Origin: Streptomyces sp. SCUT-3
GTDB lineage: Bacteria; Actinomycetota; Actinomycetes; Streptomycetales; Streptomycetaceae
DNA length: 64,000 nucleotides
NCBI RefSeq assembly: GCF_014083985.1
Contig: NZ_CP046907.1
Span: 1,592,001-1,656,000 of the forward strand
Direction of reading: 5' to 3'
The notes under the pieces: model-generated
Database searches by the model: none
What the model was told of the DNA's origin: nothing
The model's input: the letters and a program-made list of their open reading frames with translations, nothing else
Program-made: the position numbers and the translations under genes
In this document: in pieces, positions 16,649 to 24,302 of the stretch
Layout of the letters: every line of letters begins with the position of its first letter
Numbering within the stretch: position 1 is the stretch's first letter

Positions 16649-17986
16649 ATGGGCATGGGCGTCACACGGACGCTGCGTGCGATCGGGAACGCAGCATTGG
16701 CAGGAGCGCTGCTCCTGAGCGCCGCGCCCGCAGCATCCGCAGACAGCATTCGTGACAACCAGTGGGCTCTGGATGCGTTCGACGCCGAAGCAATCTGGAA
16801 AGAGTCCACCGGTGAGGGCGTAACCGTGGCCGTGATCGACAATGGCGTGAACGGCCTTCATCCCGATCTTACGGGCAATGTCCTGCGAGGGAAAAACTTC
16901 TTCGACAGCGGTCGCGCGGACCGACAGACATCGACGGACCACGGCACTGCCATGGCATCTATCATTGCTGCCCACGGACACGGCCCGAACAACAATGAGG
17001 GCGTGATGGGGCTCGCCCCTGACGCCAAGATCCTGCCCCTCAAGCGTGACAACGAAGACGGCATGTTTGGCGAGGACACCGGAACAGCGGCCGAGATGAT
17101 CCGCTATGCGGTCGACAACGGCGCCTCGGTGATCAACATGTCCTTCGCAGGCGGTTCCTTGCGGGAAGGTGAAGAAGAAGCCATTGCCTACGCCGTCGAG
17201 CACGACGTCGTGCTCGTAGCCGGAACCGGCAACACCGGAAGCGCCACACCCGGGTACCCGGCCGCTGCCCCCGGCGTCGTGGCCGTGGGCGCAGTGGACC
17301 GGTCCGGCCAGATCTGGGAAGAGTCCAACTACGGCCCCCACGTGATGCTCACCGCCCCCGGCGTGTACATCCGAACCGCAGGAGGAACGGCGCCGTACCA
17401 GCTGTCCAACGGCACGTCCAACGCAACTGCTTACGTCTCCGGGGCCATTGCGCTGCTGCGGGCGAAGTTTCCCGACCTGACTGCCGGCCAGGTCGTCAAC
17501 CGACTGGTGAAGACGGCAGCCCTGCCCGACGATATGCAGGGCAAGAGCCTGCCCGACGAGCGCTACGGGTACGGGATCATCCGCCCGTACCGGGCGCTGA
17601 CCGAGGACATCCCGGCCGGGCCGAAGCAGGGGCCGCTCAAGACCCCCAGCGCCGTCGTCGCCGAGGAGTCGGCCGCCGCGGCTGCTGCAGAGAACGCCAG
17701 GAAGACGGAAGAGGCCCTGGCGGAGCGCAGCCGCAACACCAACACGGTCTTGGCCGTGGTCGGCGGAGCCGTTCTGTTCCTGCTGGTGGTCGCCGCAGTC
17801 GTGGTCGTGGTGGTCGTGCGCAGGCGCGGGAAGGACCGGAACGGCGGGCCGCCGCCCGGCGGACCGTGGACGGGAGGCCCCGGCGCCGGTCCGGGCCCCG
17901 GCAACGCCGGATGGCCGCAGCAGCACTACGGGGCCCAGCAGGGCGGGCAGCCTTACGCCGGCGGCCCCAACCCCTACCGGCAGTAG
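16649..17986 (+). CDS. mycP: Mycosin-like type VII secretion-associated serine protease
   Basis: This 445-residue subtilase is anchored in the membrane and acts outside the cell. A signal peptide ends near ASA-DS (about residue 32). The catalytic triad is D64 (AVIDNGVNG), H98 (TDHGTAMAS) and S257 (NGTSNATAYVSG). One transmembrane helix spans about 367-390, followed by an Arg stop-transfer and a Gly/Pro-rich tail. This layout matches mycosins (MycP), which process or stabilise ESX systems. The Ser-loop context (NAT, AYV) departs from the usual MATPHV of subtilisins. GGAGAGG precedes the ATG. No EccB, EccC, EccD or EccE component is in the window, so it would work with a secretion machine encoded elsewhere. 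Confidence 0.85.
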   Translation: MGMGVTRTLRAIGNAALAGALLLSAAPAASADSIRDNQWALDAFDAEAIWKESTGEGVTVAVIDNGVNGLHPDLTGNVLRGKNFFDSGRADRQTSTDHGTAMASIIAAHGHGPNNNEGVMGLAPDAKILPLKRDNEDGMFGEDTGTAAEMIRYAVDNGASVINMSFAGGSLREGEEEAIAYAVEHDVVLVAGTGNTGSATPGYPAAAPGVVAVGAVDRSGQIWEESNYGPHVMLTAPGVYIRTAGGTAPYQLSNGTSNATAYVSGAIALLRAKFPDLTAGQVVNRLVKTAALPDDMQGKSLPDERYGYGIIRPYRALTEDIPAGPKQGPLKTPSAVVAEESAAAAAAENARKTEEALAERSRNTNTVLAVVGGAVLFLLVVAAVVVVVVVRRRGKDRNGGPPPGGPWTGGPGAGPGPGNAGWPQQHYGAQQGGQPYAGGPNPYRQ

Positions 17987-18021
17987 GCGGAGGGCCTGCG
18001 GCCCGGCCGCGGAGCGACTGA

Positions 18022-18069
18022 CGGCGGCGGCCCGGCACCCCGGAGCATCGGGGTACCGGGCCGCCGCCG
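18022..18069. terminator. Bidirectional terminator between mycP and the DUF4190-like gene
   Basis: A 14-bp perfect GC stem (18022-18035 with 18056-18069) is topped, after one mismatch, by a 6-bp stem and the loop gagcat. It sits between convergent stop codons and can serve both genes. Confidence 0.85.
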
Positions 18070-18083
18070 TCCGTCCGTGCGTT

Positions 18084-19307
18084 TCAGGGCCCCGTGTCGG
18101 AGGACGCCTCGGGGGCCTGTCCGCTCTCGAGGTCGATCTCCCAGTAGATGTACTCGTACGACCAGTCCGGAAGGAACTCGATCTCCAGGTCGTCGCGGTT
18201 GGGCGGGACGCTGAAGGCGACCTCGGCCTCGGTCTCCCCGCCCTCGGCGACCCGGTCGCCGAAGCCCGTGCCCAGGGCGCCGTGGTAGATCTCGTCGACC
18301 TCGATGCCGCGGGGACCGGCGTAGGCGTAGAGCTCGAACTCGGACAGGTCCAGCGGTTCCCCGGACCCGTTCTCCAGCGTCACGGTCATCCGGTAGGCGT
18401 CGTCCCCGGGGGTGTACCCGTCCGCCGACGGACTCGGCTCGAACCTCTCGGGCGTGGAGAGCGTGACCCGCACACCGTTGTCGTACTCCACGGTGCTGCC
18501 GTACGTCTCGGCGATCGCGACGTCCTCGTAGTCCTCGTCGAAGTCCTCGCTGTAGAAGGCGAGGCCGACGAACGCCGCGGCCACGACGGCCGAGATGACC
18601 ATCGAGATCGCGCCCGTCCATATGCCCGCGAGGGCCTGTCCGCGGTTGGTGGCCCGGCCGCGGTTCGACGCCCGCAGGCCGAGGATGCCGCACACGAGCG
18701 CGGCAATGCCGACGAAGAAGCCGAGGAAGGCCCCGAAGCAGGCGACGGAGAGGACCAGGGCGACGATTCCGCACACGAGCGCCGCCGTCCCGACGCCGTT
18801 GCTCGCTCCCGGCCCGTCCCAGTAGCCGACGGAGCCGTCCGGGCCGTACCCGTACCCGTATCCGGGCCCCGGCCCGTGGACGTGCACGGGGACCGCGCCG
18901 GGCAGAGGGGGCGGCGGCGGTTCCGCGTACGGGTTCCCCGGCACGGGCTGCGGTCCGGACGGCTTCCGGAGTGGCACGCCGTCCTGTGCGGGCGGGGCCC
19001 AGGGGTCGAATTTCCCGTTCCCGCCGCCGCCGCTCCCGTCGTCCTTCCCGCTCCTCGTGCTTTCCGCGTTCCCCCCGCTCTCCCCTTCCTTCCGGAGTGA
19101 CGGGCCGCCGCCCGGTGCCGGCGTCCCCTCACCGGCGCGGGCTTCCGGCCCGGTCCCGGACGCATTGCCGGCCGCCGCCCCCGCCTCCGCTTCTGTCCCG
19201 GCCCCGGCCCCGCGCTCGGTCTCAGTTCCGCTTCCGGCCTCGGTTCCGGTCCCATCCCCGGCCCCGGTCCCGGGTATGGGCCCGGAGTCCCCCCTGTTCT
19301 CGGTCAT
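18084..19307 (-). CDS. DUF4190/DUF4352-like membrane protein
   Basis: This 407-residue protein has a long, disordered Gly/Glu/Pro-rich cytoplasmic N-terminus (residues 1-175), two to three hydrophobic segments with the DUF4190 pattern (TAALVCGIVALVLS, then NRGRATNRGQALAGIWTG), and an extracellular beta-rich C-terminus. That last part (VRVTLSTPERFEPS to PNRDDLEIEFLPD) resembles DUF4352/telomeric-repeat-like stress-response domains. Function is unknown. The ATG at 19307 was chosen over 19349 because GGAAGG lies directly upstream. The N-terminal tail is encoded by degenerate GC-rich short repeats. It converges with mycP and is divergent from the deaminase. Confidence 0.7.
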   Translation of the reverse strand: MTENRGDSGPIPGTGAGDGTGTEAGSGTETERGAGAGTEAEAGAAAGNASGTGPEARAGEGTPAPGGGPSLRKEGESGGNAESTRSGKDDGSGGGGNGKFDPWAPPAQDGVPLRKPSGPQPVPGNPYAEPPPPPLPGAVPVHVHGPGPGYGYGYGPDGSVGYWDGPGASNGVGTAALVCGIVALVLSVACFGAFLGFFVGIAALVCGILGLRASNRGRATNRGQALAGIWTGAISMVISAVVAAAFVGLAFYSEDFDEDYEDVAIAETYGSTVEYDNGVRVTLSTPERFEPSPSADGYTPGDDAYRMTVTLENGSGEPLDLSEFELYAYAGPRGIEVDEIYHGALGTGFGDRVAEGGETEAEVAFSVPPNRDDLEIEFLPDWSYEYIYWEIDLESGQAPEASSDTGP

Positions 19308-19412
19308 CCCGACCTTCCTGTGCAGACTGGCCGCCATGCTAAGGCCCACGCCCGGTGCCTCCGCACACGTTTACGATGGGGGGCTCCGTCTCCCCCGCAC
19401 AGGAGGTCCCGC

Positions 19413-20465
19413 ATGTCCGACGCAGTTGCGCCCGCCGTACCGCCCACCGGTCTGGAGGCGTTCATCGCGGGCATGCCGAAGGCCGAACTGCACGTGCACC
19501 ACGTCGGTTCCGCGTCACCGCAGATCGTGGCCGAGCTGGCCGCCCGTCACCCGGGGAAGGTCCCGGCGGACCCGGCGCTGCTGGCGGACTACTTCACGTT
19601 CACCGACTTCGCGCACTTCATCGAGGTGTACCTGTCCGTGGTGGACCTGATCCGCGACGAGGAGGACGTGCGGCTGCTCACCTACGGGGTGGCCCGGGAC
19701 ATGGCGGCCCAGAACATCCGGTACGCGGAGCTGACCGTCACCCCGTACAGCTCGACCAGCCGGGGCATCCCGGACGTGGCGTTCGTCGAGGCGATCGAGG
19801 ACGCCCGGAAGCAGGCGGAGGCGGAGCTGGGCGTGGTGCTGCGCTGGTGCTTCGACATCCCCGGGGAGGCGGGCCTGGCCTCCGCGGAGGAGACCGCGCG
19901 CATCGCGACGCAGCTGCAGCCCGAGGGGCTGGTCTCGTTCGGGCTGGGCGGTCCGGAGATCGGTGTGCCGCGCCCGCAGTTCAAGCCGTACTTCGACAGG
20001 GCGATCGCGGCCGGCCTGCACAGCGTCCCGCACTCGGGCGAGACCACGGGGCCGCAGTCGGTGTGGGACGCGCTGCGGGACCTGCGCGCCGAGCGCATCG
20101 GCCACGGCACCTCCAGCGTCCGGGATCCCCGGCTGGTGGACCACCTGGGCGAGCACCGCATCCCGCTGGAGGTGTGCCCGACCTCCAACATCGCCACCCG
20201 CGCCGTGTCCGCCCTGGAGGAGCACCCGATCCGGCAGATGGCCGACGCCGGGCTGCTGATCACCGTCAACAGCGACGACCCGCCGATGTTCGGCACCGAC
20301 CTGAACACCGAGTACGCGGTGGCGGCGCGGCTGCTGGACCTGGACGAGGCGGGGGTGGCCGCGCTGGCGAAGAACGCCGTGGAGGCGTCCTTCATGGACC
20401 CGGCCGGCAAGCGGCGGCTGACCGCCGAGATCGACGCCTACCTGGCGGACCGCACTTCCGGCTGA
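19413..20465 (+). CDS. add: Adenosine deaminase-family amidohydrolase (possible aminodeoxyfutalosine deaminase)
   Basis: This 350-residue zinc amidohydrolase hydrolyses the 6-amino group of an adenosine-type nucleoside. Metal and catalytic residues are visible: H27 and H29 in AELHVHH, H207 and E210 in VPHSGE (family HAGE), H231 in RIGHGTS, and D288-D289 in TVNSDDPPMF. The segment HVHHVGSASPQ differs from classical adenosine deaminases (HLHLDG). From memory, Streptomyces enzymes of this subtype have been linked to 6-amino-6-deoxyfutalosine deamination in menaquinone biosynthesis, so that is a serious alternative to purine salvage. The ATG at 19413 follows a perfect AGGAGG. It sits inside the amine-catabolism locus with no obvious metabolic link to it. 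Confidence 0.82.
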   Translation: MSDAVAPAVPPTGLEAFIAGMPKAELHVHHVGSASPQIVAELAARHPGKVPADPALLADYFTFTDFAHFIEVYLSVVDLIRDEEDVRLLTYGVARDMAAQNIRYAELTVTPYSSTSRGIPDVAFVEAIEDARKQAEAELGVVLRWCFDIPGEAGLASAEETARIATQLQPEGLVSFGLGGPEIGVPRPQFKPYFDRAIAAGLHSVPHSGETTGPQSVWDALRDLRAERIGHGTSSVRDPRLVDHLGEHRIPLEVCPTSNIATRAVSALEEHPIRQMADAGLLITVNSDDPPMFGTDLNTEYAVAARLLDLDEAGVAALAKNAVEASFMDPAGKRRLTAEIDAYLADRTSG

Positions 20466-20500
20466 GCCCGCGCGGCGGCCGGGGGCCCGACCGACCGACT

Positions 20501-20532
20501 GCGGGCCCCGGGGGAACGTCCCCGGGGCCCGC
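20501..20532 (+). terminator. Terminator after the deaminase gene
   Basis: A perfect 13-bp GC stem (20501-20513 with 20520-20532) has a 6-base loop, starting 36 bases past the deaminase stop. Confidence 0.75.
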
Positions 20533-20599
20533 ACAGTGCATGACACGTCACAGTGCACGGCACGCCACGGTGCACGGCACGGCGCGGCGCATGACGCGG
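20532..20599. repeat. Four tandem copies of a 17-bp unit
   Basis: Units start at 20532, 20549, 20566 and 20583, on the pattern CACRGTGCAYGRCACGN with increasing divergence in the last copy. The array is wedged exactly between two strong hairpins in the convergent deaminase/ALDH gap. Confidence 0.85.
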
Positions 20600-20632
20600 C
20601 GCGGCGCGCACGGTGGGTGCGCGCCGCGCCGC
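20596..20632 (-). terminator. Terminator after the second aldehyde dehydrogenase
   Basis: A perfect 16-bp GC stem (20596-20611 with 20617-20632) has the loop ggtgg, ending 7 bases from the convergent aldehyde dehydrogenase stop. Confidence 0.8.
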
Positions 20633-20638
20633 CCGGGC

Positions 20639-22072
20639 TCAGCCCAGGGAGGTCATGACGTGCTTGATGCGCGTGTAGTCCTCGAAGCCGTAGGCGGACA
20701 GGTCCTTGCCGTAGCCGGACTTCTTGAAGCCGCCGTGGGGCATCTCGGCGACCAGCGGGATGTGGGTGTTGATCCACACGCAGCCGAAGTCGAGGCGCTT
20801 GGACATCCGCATGGCGCGGGCGTGGTCCTTGGTCCACACCGAGGAGGCGAGCGCGTACTCGACGTCGTTGGCGTAGCCGACGGCCTGGTCCTCGTCGGTG
20901 AACCGCTGCACGGTGATGACGGGGCCGAAGACCTCGTTCTGGACGATCTCGTCGTCCTGCTTCAGGCCGGAGACGACGGTGGCGGCGTAGAAGTAGCCCT
21001 TGTCGCCGACCCGGTGGCCGCCGGCCTCGACCTTGGCGTGCTCGGGGAGGCGCTCGACGAAGCCGGAGACCTTCTCCAGCTGGGCGGCGTTGTTGAGGGG
21101 GCCGAAGAGCACGTCCTCGTCGTCCGGCTGCCCGGTCTTGGCGCCCGCGGCCTCCTTGGCGAGGGCCGCGACGAACTCGTCGTGCACGGAGTCGTGCACG
21201 AGCACGCGGGTGGCGGCGGTGCAGTCCTGGCCGGCGTTGAACAGGCCGGCGACCGCGATCTCCTCGGCGGCCTTGGCGATGTCGGCGTCCTCGAAGACGA
21301 CGACCGGCGCCTTGCCGCCCAGCTCCAGGTGGACCCGCTTGACGTCCTTGGCCGCGCTGCCGGCGACCTCGATGCCGGCGCGCACCGAACCGGTGATGGA
21401 GGCCATGGCCGGCACGTGGTGCTCGACCATCAGGCGGCCGGTGTCGCGGTCGCCGCAGATGACGTTGAAGACGCCCTTGGGCAGGTGCTCGCCGAGGATC
21501 TCGGCCAGCAGCACGGTGGAGGCCGGGGTGGTGTCGGACGGCTTGAGCACGACCGTGTTGCCCGCGGCGAGCGCCGGGGCGAACTTCCACACGGCCATCA
21601 TCATCGGGTAGTTCCACGGCGCCACCTGGGCGCACACGCCCACCGGCTCGCGCCGCACGAAGGACGTCAGCCCGTCCATGTACTCGCCGGCCGACTTGCC
21701 CTCGAGCAGGCGGGCGGCGCCGGCGAAGAAGCGGATCTGGTCGACCATCGGCGGGATCTCCTCGTCCCGCGTGAGGGCCAGCGGCTTGCCGGTGTTCTCG
21801 CTCTCGGCGGCGATCAGTTCCTCCGCCCGCTCCTCGATCGCGTCGGCGATCTTCAGCAGCGCCCTCTGCCGCTCGGACGGGGTGGCGTCGCGCCATGCGG
21901 GGAAGGCGGCCTCGGCGGCCGCCATGGCGGCGTCCACATCGGCGGCGGAGGACAGCGGGGAGGTCGCGTAGACCTCACCGGTGGCCGGGTTGATCACCTC
22001 GATGGTCCGGCCGTCGGCGGCATCGGTGAACTCGCCGTTGATGTAGTTGCGCAGCGTGCGGAGCTCGCTCAC
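20639..22072 (-). CDS. Aminobutyraldehyde/gamma-glutamyl-aminobutyraldehyde dehydrogenase
   Basis: This 477-residue NAD-dependent aldehyde dehydrogenase is paralogous to the one heading the pot operon. General base and nucleophile are in LELGGKAPVVV and NAGQDCTAATR, with the C-terminal MPHGGFKKSGYGKDLS. It is somewhat shorter and lacks the other's N-terminal extension. Likely substrates are 4-aminobutanal or its gamma-glutamyl form (PuuC role). The Lrp regulator and omega-aminotransferase lie divergently next door, and that pair would generate the aldehyde. The GTG at 22072 was chosen because MSELRTLRNYINGEF is the conserved beginning and AGGAGAAAGG precedes it. A dyad in the shared upstream region suggests joint control with the regulator. 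Confidence 0.85.
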   Translation of the reverse strand: MSELRTLRNYINGEFTDAADGRTIEVINPATGEVYATSPLSSAADVDAAMAAAEAAFPAWRDATPSERQRALLKIADAIEERAEELIAAESENTGKPLALTRDEEIPPMVDQIRFFAGAARLLEGKSAGEYMDGLTSFVRREPVGVCAQVAPWNYPMMMAVWKFAPALAAGNTVVLKPSDTTPASTVLLAEILGEHLPKGVFNVICGDRDTGRLMVEHHVPAMASITGSVRAGIEVAGSAAKDVKRVHLELGGKAPVVVFEDADIAKAAEEIAVAGLFNAGQDCTAATRVLVHDSVHDEFVAALAKEAAGAKTGQPDDEDVLFGPLNNAAQLEKVSGFVERLPEHAKVEAGGHRVGDKGYFYAATVVSGLKQDDEIVQNEVFGPVITVQRFTDEDQAVGYANDVEYALASSVWTKDHARAMRMSKRLDFGCVWINTHIPLVAEMPHGGFKKSGYGKDLSAYGFEDYTRIKHVMTSLG

Positions 22073-22137
22073 AGCCCTTTCTCCTGTCCTCGGGCGGCAT
22101 GTTTCGCCGCTGTTGTACCCCAGCCTAGTCGGGACAC

Positions 22138-22151
22138 TGTCGTATTCGACA
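22138..22151. promoter_or_regulatory. Dyad TGTCG-n4-CGACA, candidate Lrp/AsnC operator
   Basis: This perfect 5-bp inverted repeat with spacer tatt lies between the divergent aldehyde dehydrogenase and Lrp-family genes, 66 bases from the former's start. Lrp/AsnC proteins typically bind short imperfect palindromes and regulate themselves and a divergent neighbour. The assignment is an inference. Confidence 0.5.
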
Positions 22152-22250
22152 CACCCACCACCCCGCAACAATGGAATCAGTACGTTACGAGACCGTGAGC
22201 AACGGATTTCGGCGCATTGGGCTTGCCAGACAGACGATCCGTCATGCACA

Positions 22251-22733
22251 GTGGCTCCCGTGGCCACTCGAGACAAGAACGGATCGCCGGCGATCGACGC
22301 CGTCTCCAAGGCGATCATCGAGCAGCTCCAGGAGGACGGGCGCCGTCCGTACGCCGCCATCGGCAAGGCCGTGGGCCTGTCGGAGGCGGCGGTGCGGCAG
22401 CGCGTGCAGAAGCTGCTCGACCAGGGCGTGATGCAGATCGTCGCCGTCACCGACCCGCTCACCGTGGGGTTCCGGAGGCAGGCCATGGTCGGCATCACCG
22501 TCGAGGGGGACATCGACCCCGTCGCCGACGCGCTGGCGGGGATGGAGGAGGTCGACTACGTCGTCGCCACGGCCGGCTCCTTCGACCTGCTGGCGGAGGT
22601 CGTCTGCGAGGACGACGAGCACCTCCTGGAACTGATCAACAAACGCATCCGGGCCCTCTCCGGGGTCCGGAGAACCGAGAGCTTCGTCTACCTCAAGCTC
22701 CGGAAGCAGACCTACACCTGGGGAACCAGATAG
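22251..22733 (+). CDS. Lrp/AsnC-family transcriptional regulator
   Basis: This 160-residue DNA-binding regulator has an N-terminal winged helix-turn-helix (residues about 15-65: SKAIIEQLQEDGRRPYAAIG, then LSEAAVRQRVQKLLDQG) and a C-terminal RAM ligand-binding/oligomerisation domain (about 75-155: VGITVEGDIDPVADAL, VVATAGSFDLLAEVVCEDDE). The start is uncertain. I chose the GTG at 22251; the GTG at 22260 is equally possible, and there is no ribosome-binding site, so the message may be leaderless. It ends 2 bases before the omega-aminotransferase ATG, so the two are cotranscribed, and it is divergent from an aldehyde dehydrogenase. Control of amine catabolism is the natural inference. Confidence 0.87.
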   Translation: MAPVATRDKNGSPAIDAVSKAIIEQLQEDGRRPYAAIGKAVGLSEAAVRQRVQKLLDQGVMQIVAVTDPLTVGFRRQAMVGITVEGDIDPVADALAGMEEVDYVVATAGSFDLLAEVVCEDDEHLLELINKRIRALSGVRRTESFVYLKLRKQTYTWGTR

Positions 22734-22735
22734 CC

Positions 22736-24115
22736 ATGAGCGCCGACGCCGCTTTCGCGAAGAACCCTTCCAAGACGGCGTACGACCACCTGTGGATGCA
22801 CTTCACCCGCATGTCGTCGTACGAGAACTCCCCCGTGCCGACCATCGTGCGGGGTGAGGGCACCTACATCTACGACGACAAGGGCCGCAAGTACCTCGAC
22901 GGCCTGGCCGGCCTGTTCGTCGTGCAGGCCGGGCACGGTCGCACGGAGCTCGCCGAGACGGCCTTCAAGCAGGCCCAGGAGCTGGCCTTCTTCCCGGTGT
23001 GGAGCTACGCCCACCCCAAGGCCGTGGAGCTGGCGGAGCGCCTGGCCCACCACGCCCCGGGCGACCTGAACAAGGTCTTCTTCACCACCGGCGGCGGCGA
23101 GGCCGTCGAGACCGCGTGGAAGCTGGCCAAGCAGTACTTCAAGCTGACCGGCAAGCCGACCAAGCACAAGGTCATATCGCGCGCCGTCGCCTACCACGGC
23201 ACCCCGCAGGGCGCCCTGTCCATCACCGGCCTGCCGGCACTGAAGGCCCCCTTCGAGCCGCTGGTGCCCGGCGCGCACAAGGTGCCGAACACCAACATCT
23301 ACCGCGCGCCGCTGTTCGGGGACGACCCCGAGGCGTTCGGCCGCTGGGCCGCCGACCAGATCGAGCAGCAGATCCTCTTCGAGGGCCCCGACACGGTCGC
23401 CGCCGTCTTCCTGGAGCCGGTGCAGAACGCCGGCGGCTGCTTCCCGCCGCCGCCCGGCTACTTCCAGCGGGTCCGCGAGATCTGCGACCGCCACGACGTG
23501 CTGCTCGTCTCCGACGAGGTCATCTGCGCCTTCGGCCGGCTGGGCACGATGTTCGCCTGCGACAAGTTCGGCTACGTGCCGGACATCATCACCTGCGCCA
23601 AGGGCATGACGTCGGGGTACTCCCCCATCGGCGCGGCGATCATCTCCGACCGGCTCGCCGAGCCCTTCTACAAGGGCGACAACACCTTCCTGCACGGCTA
23701 CACCTTCGGCGGCCACCCGGTCTCCGCGGCCGTCGCCCTGACCAACCTCGACATCTTCGAGCGCGAGGGCCTCAACCAGCACGTGCTGGACAACGAGGGC
23801 GCCTTCCTGTCGACCCTGCAGAAGCTGCACGACCTGCCGATCGTCGGCGACGTCCGCGGCAACGGCTTCTTCTACGGCATCGAGCTGGTCAAGGACAAGG
23901 TCACCAAGGAGTCCTTCGACGAGGAGGAGACCGAGCGCGTCCTGTACGGCTTCCTGTCCAAGGCGCTCTTCGACAACGGCCTGTACTGCCGCGCCGACGA
24001 CCGCGGCGACCCGGTGATCCAGCTGGCCCCGCCGCTGGTCTCCGACCAGTCGACGTTCGACGAGATCGAGGGCATCCTGCGCACGGTGCTCACCGAGGCC
24101 TGGACCAAGCTCTGA
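22736..24115 (+). CDS. Omega-aminotransferase (putrescine/polyamine--pyruvate type)
   Basis: This 459-residue class III PLP aminotransferase is probably active on a terminal amine such as putrescine or cadaverine with pyruvate or 2-oxoglutarate, yielding an aminoaldehyde. Key motifs are FTTGGGEAVETAWKLAKQY, SDEVICAFGRLGTMFA with the PLP Asp, and the Schiff-base lysine K289 in TCAKGMTSGYSPIG. The YSPIGA context and the N-terminal HLWMHFTRMSSYEN are typical of the SpuC-like omega-transaminase group rather than GabT. It begins 2 bases after the Lrp stop, which indicates coupling. With the divergent aldehyde dehydrogenase it forms a two-step amine-to-acid route. A strong terminator follows at 24122. 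Confidence 0.87.
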   Translation: MSADAAFAKNPSKTAYDHLWMHFTRMSSYENSPVPTIVRGEGTYIYDDKGRKYLDGLAGLFVVQAGHGRTELAETAFKQAQELAFFPVWSYAHPKAVELAERLAHHAPGDLNKVFFTTGGGEAVETAWKLAKQYFKLTGKPTKHKVISRAVAYHGTPQGALSITGLPALKAPFEPLVPGAHKVPNTNIYRAPLFGDDPEAFGRWAADQIEQQILFEGPDTVAAVFLEPVQNAGGCFPPPPGYFQRVREICDRHDVLLVSDEVICAFGRLGTMFACDKFGYVPDIITCAKGMTSGYSPIGAAIISDRLAEPFYKGDNTFLHGYTFGGHPVSAAVALTNLDIFEREGLNQHVLDNEGAFLSTLQKLHDLPIVGDVRGNGFFYGIELVKDKVTKESFDEEETERVLYGFLSKALFDNGLYCRADDRGDPVIQLAPPLVSDQSTFDEIEGILRTVLTEAWTKL

Positions 24116-24121
24116 CCCTCG

Positions 24122-24157
24122 GGTGCGCGGCGGCCCGCCCCGGGGCCGCCGCGCACC
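24122..24157 (+). terminator. Terminator after the lrp-aminotransferase operon
   Basis: A perfect 15-bp GC stem (24122-24136 with 24143-24157) has the loop gccccg, starting 7 bases after the aminotransferase stop. Confidence 0.8.
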
Positions 24158-24302
24158 TGCCGGCGGGCGCCGGGCCCCGGCAGCCCCGCCGGCCCCGGCG
24201 CCCGTCCTGCCCCCGCCTCCGCATCCGCTTCCTTCACCCGTGACCGATTCCGCCCGGAATCGTTCAACCGGCGAAGGAAGCGCAGATGCGGAGGTGCCGC
24301 GT

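Noticed and set aside
16649-17986. Mycosin gene as an inactive protease because of the unusual NATAYV sequence
   Set aside because: D64, H98 and S257 are all present in good context. Only non-catalytic neighbours vary.
20532-20599. 17-bp units considered as a CRISPR array
   Set aside because: Units are directly adjacent with no spacers, diverge progressively, and no cas genes are present.
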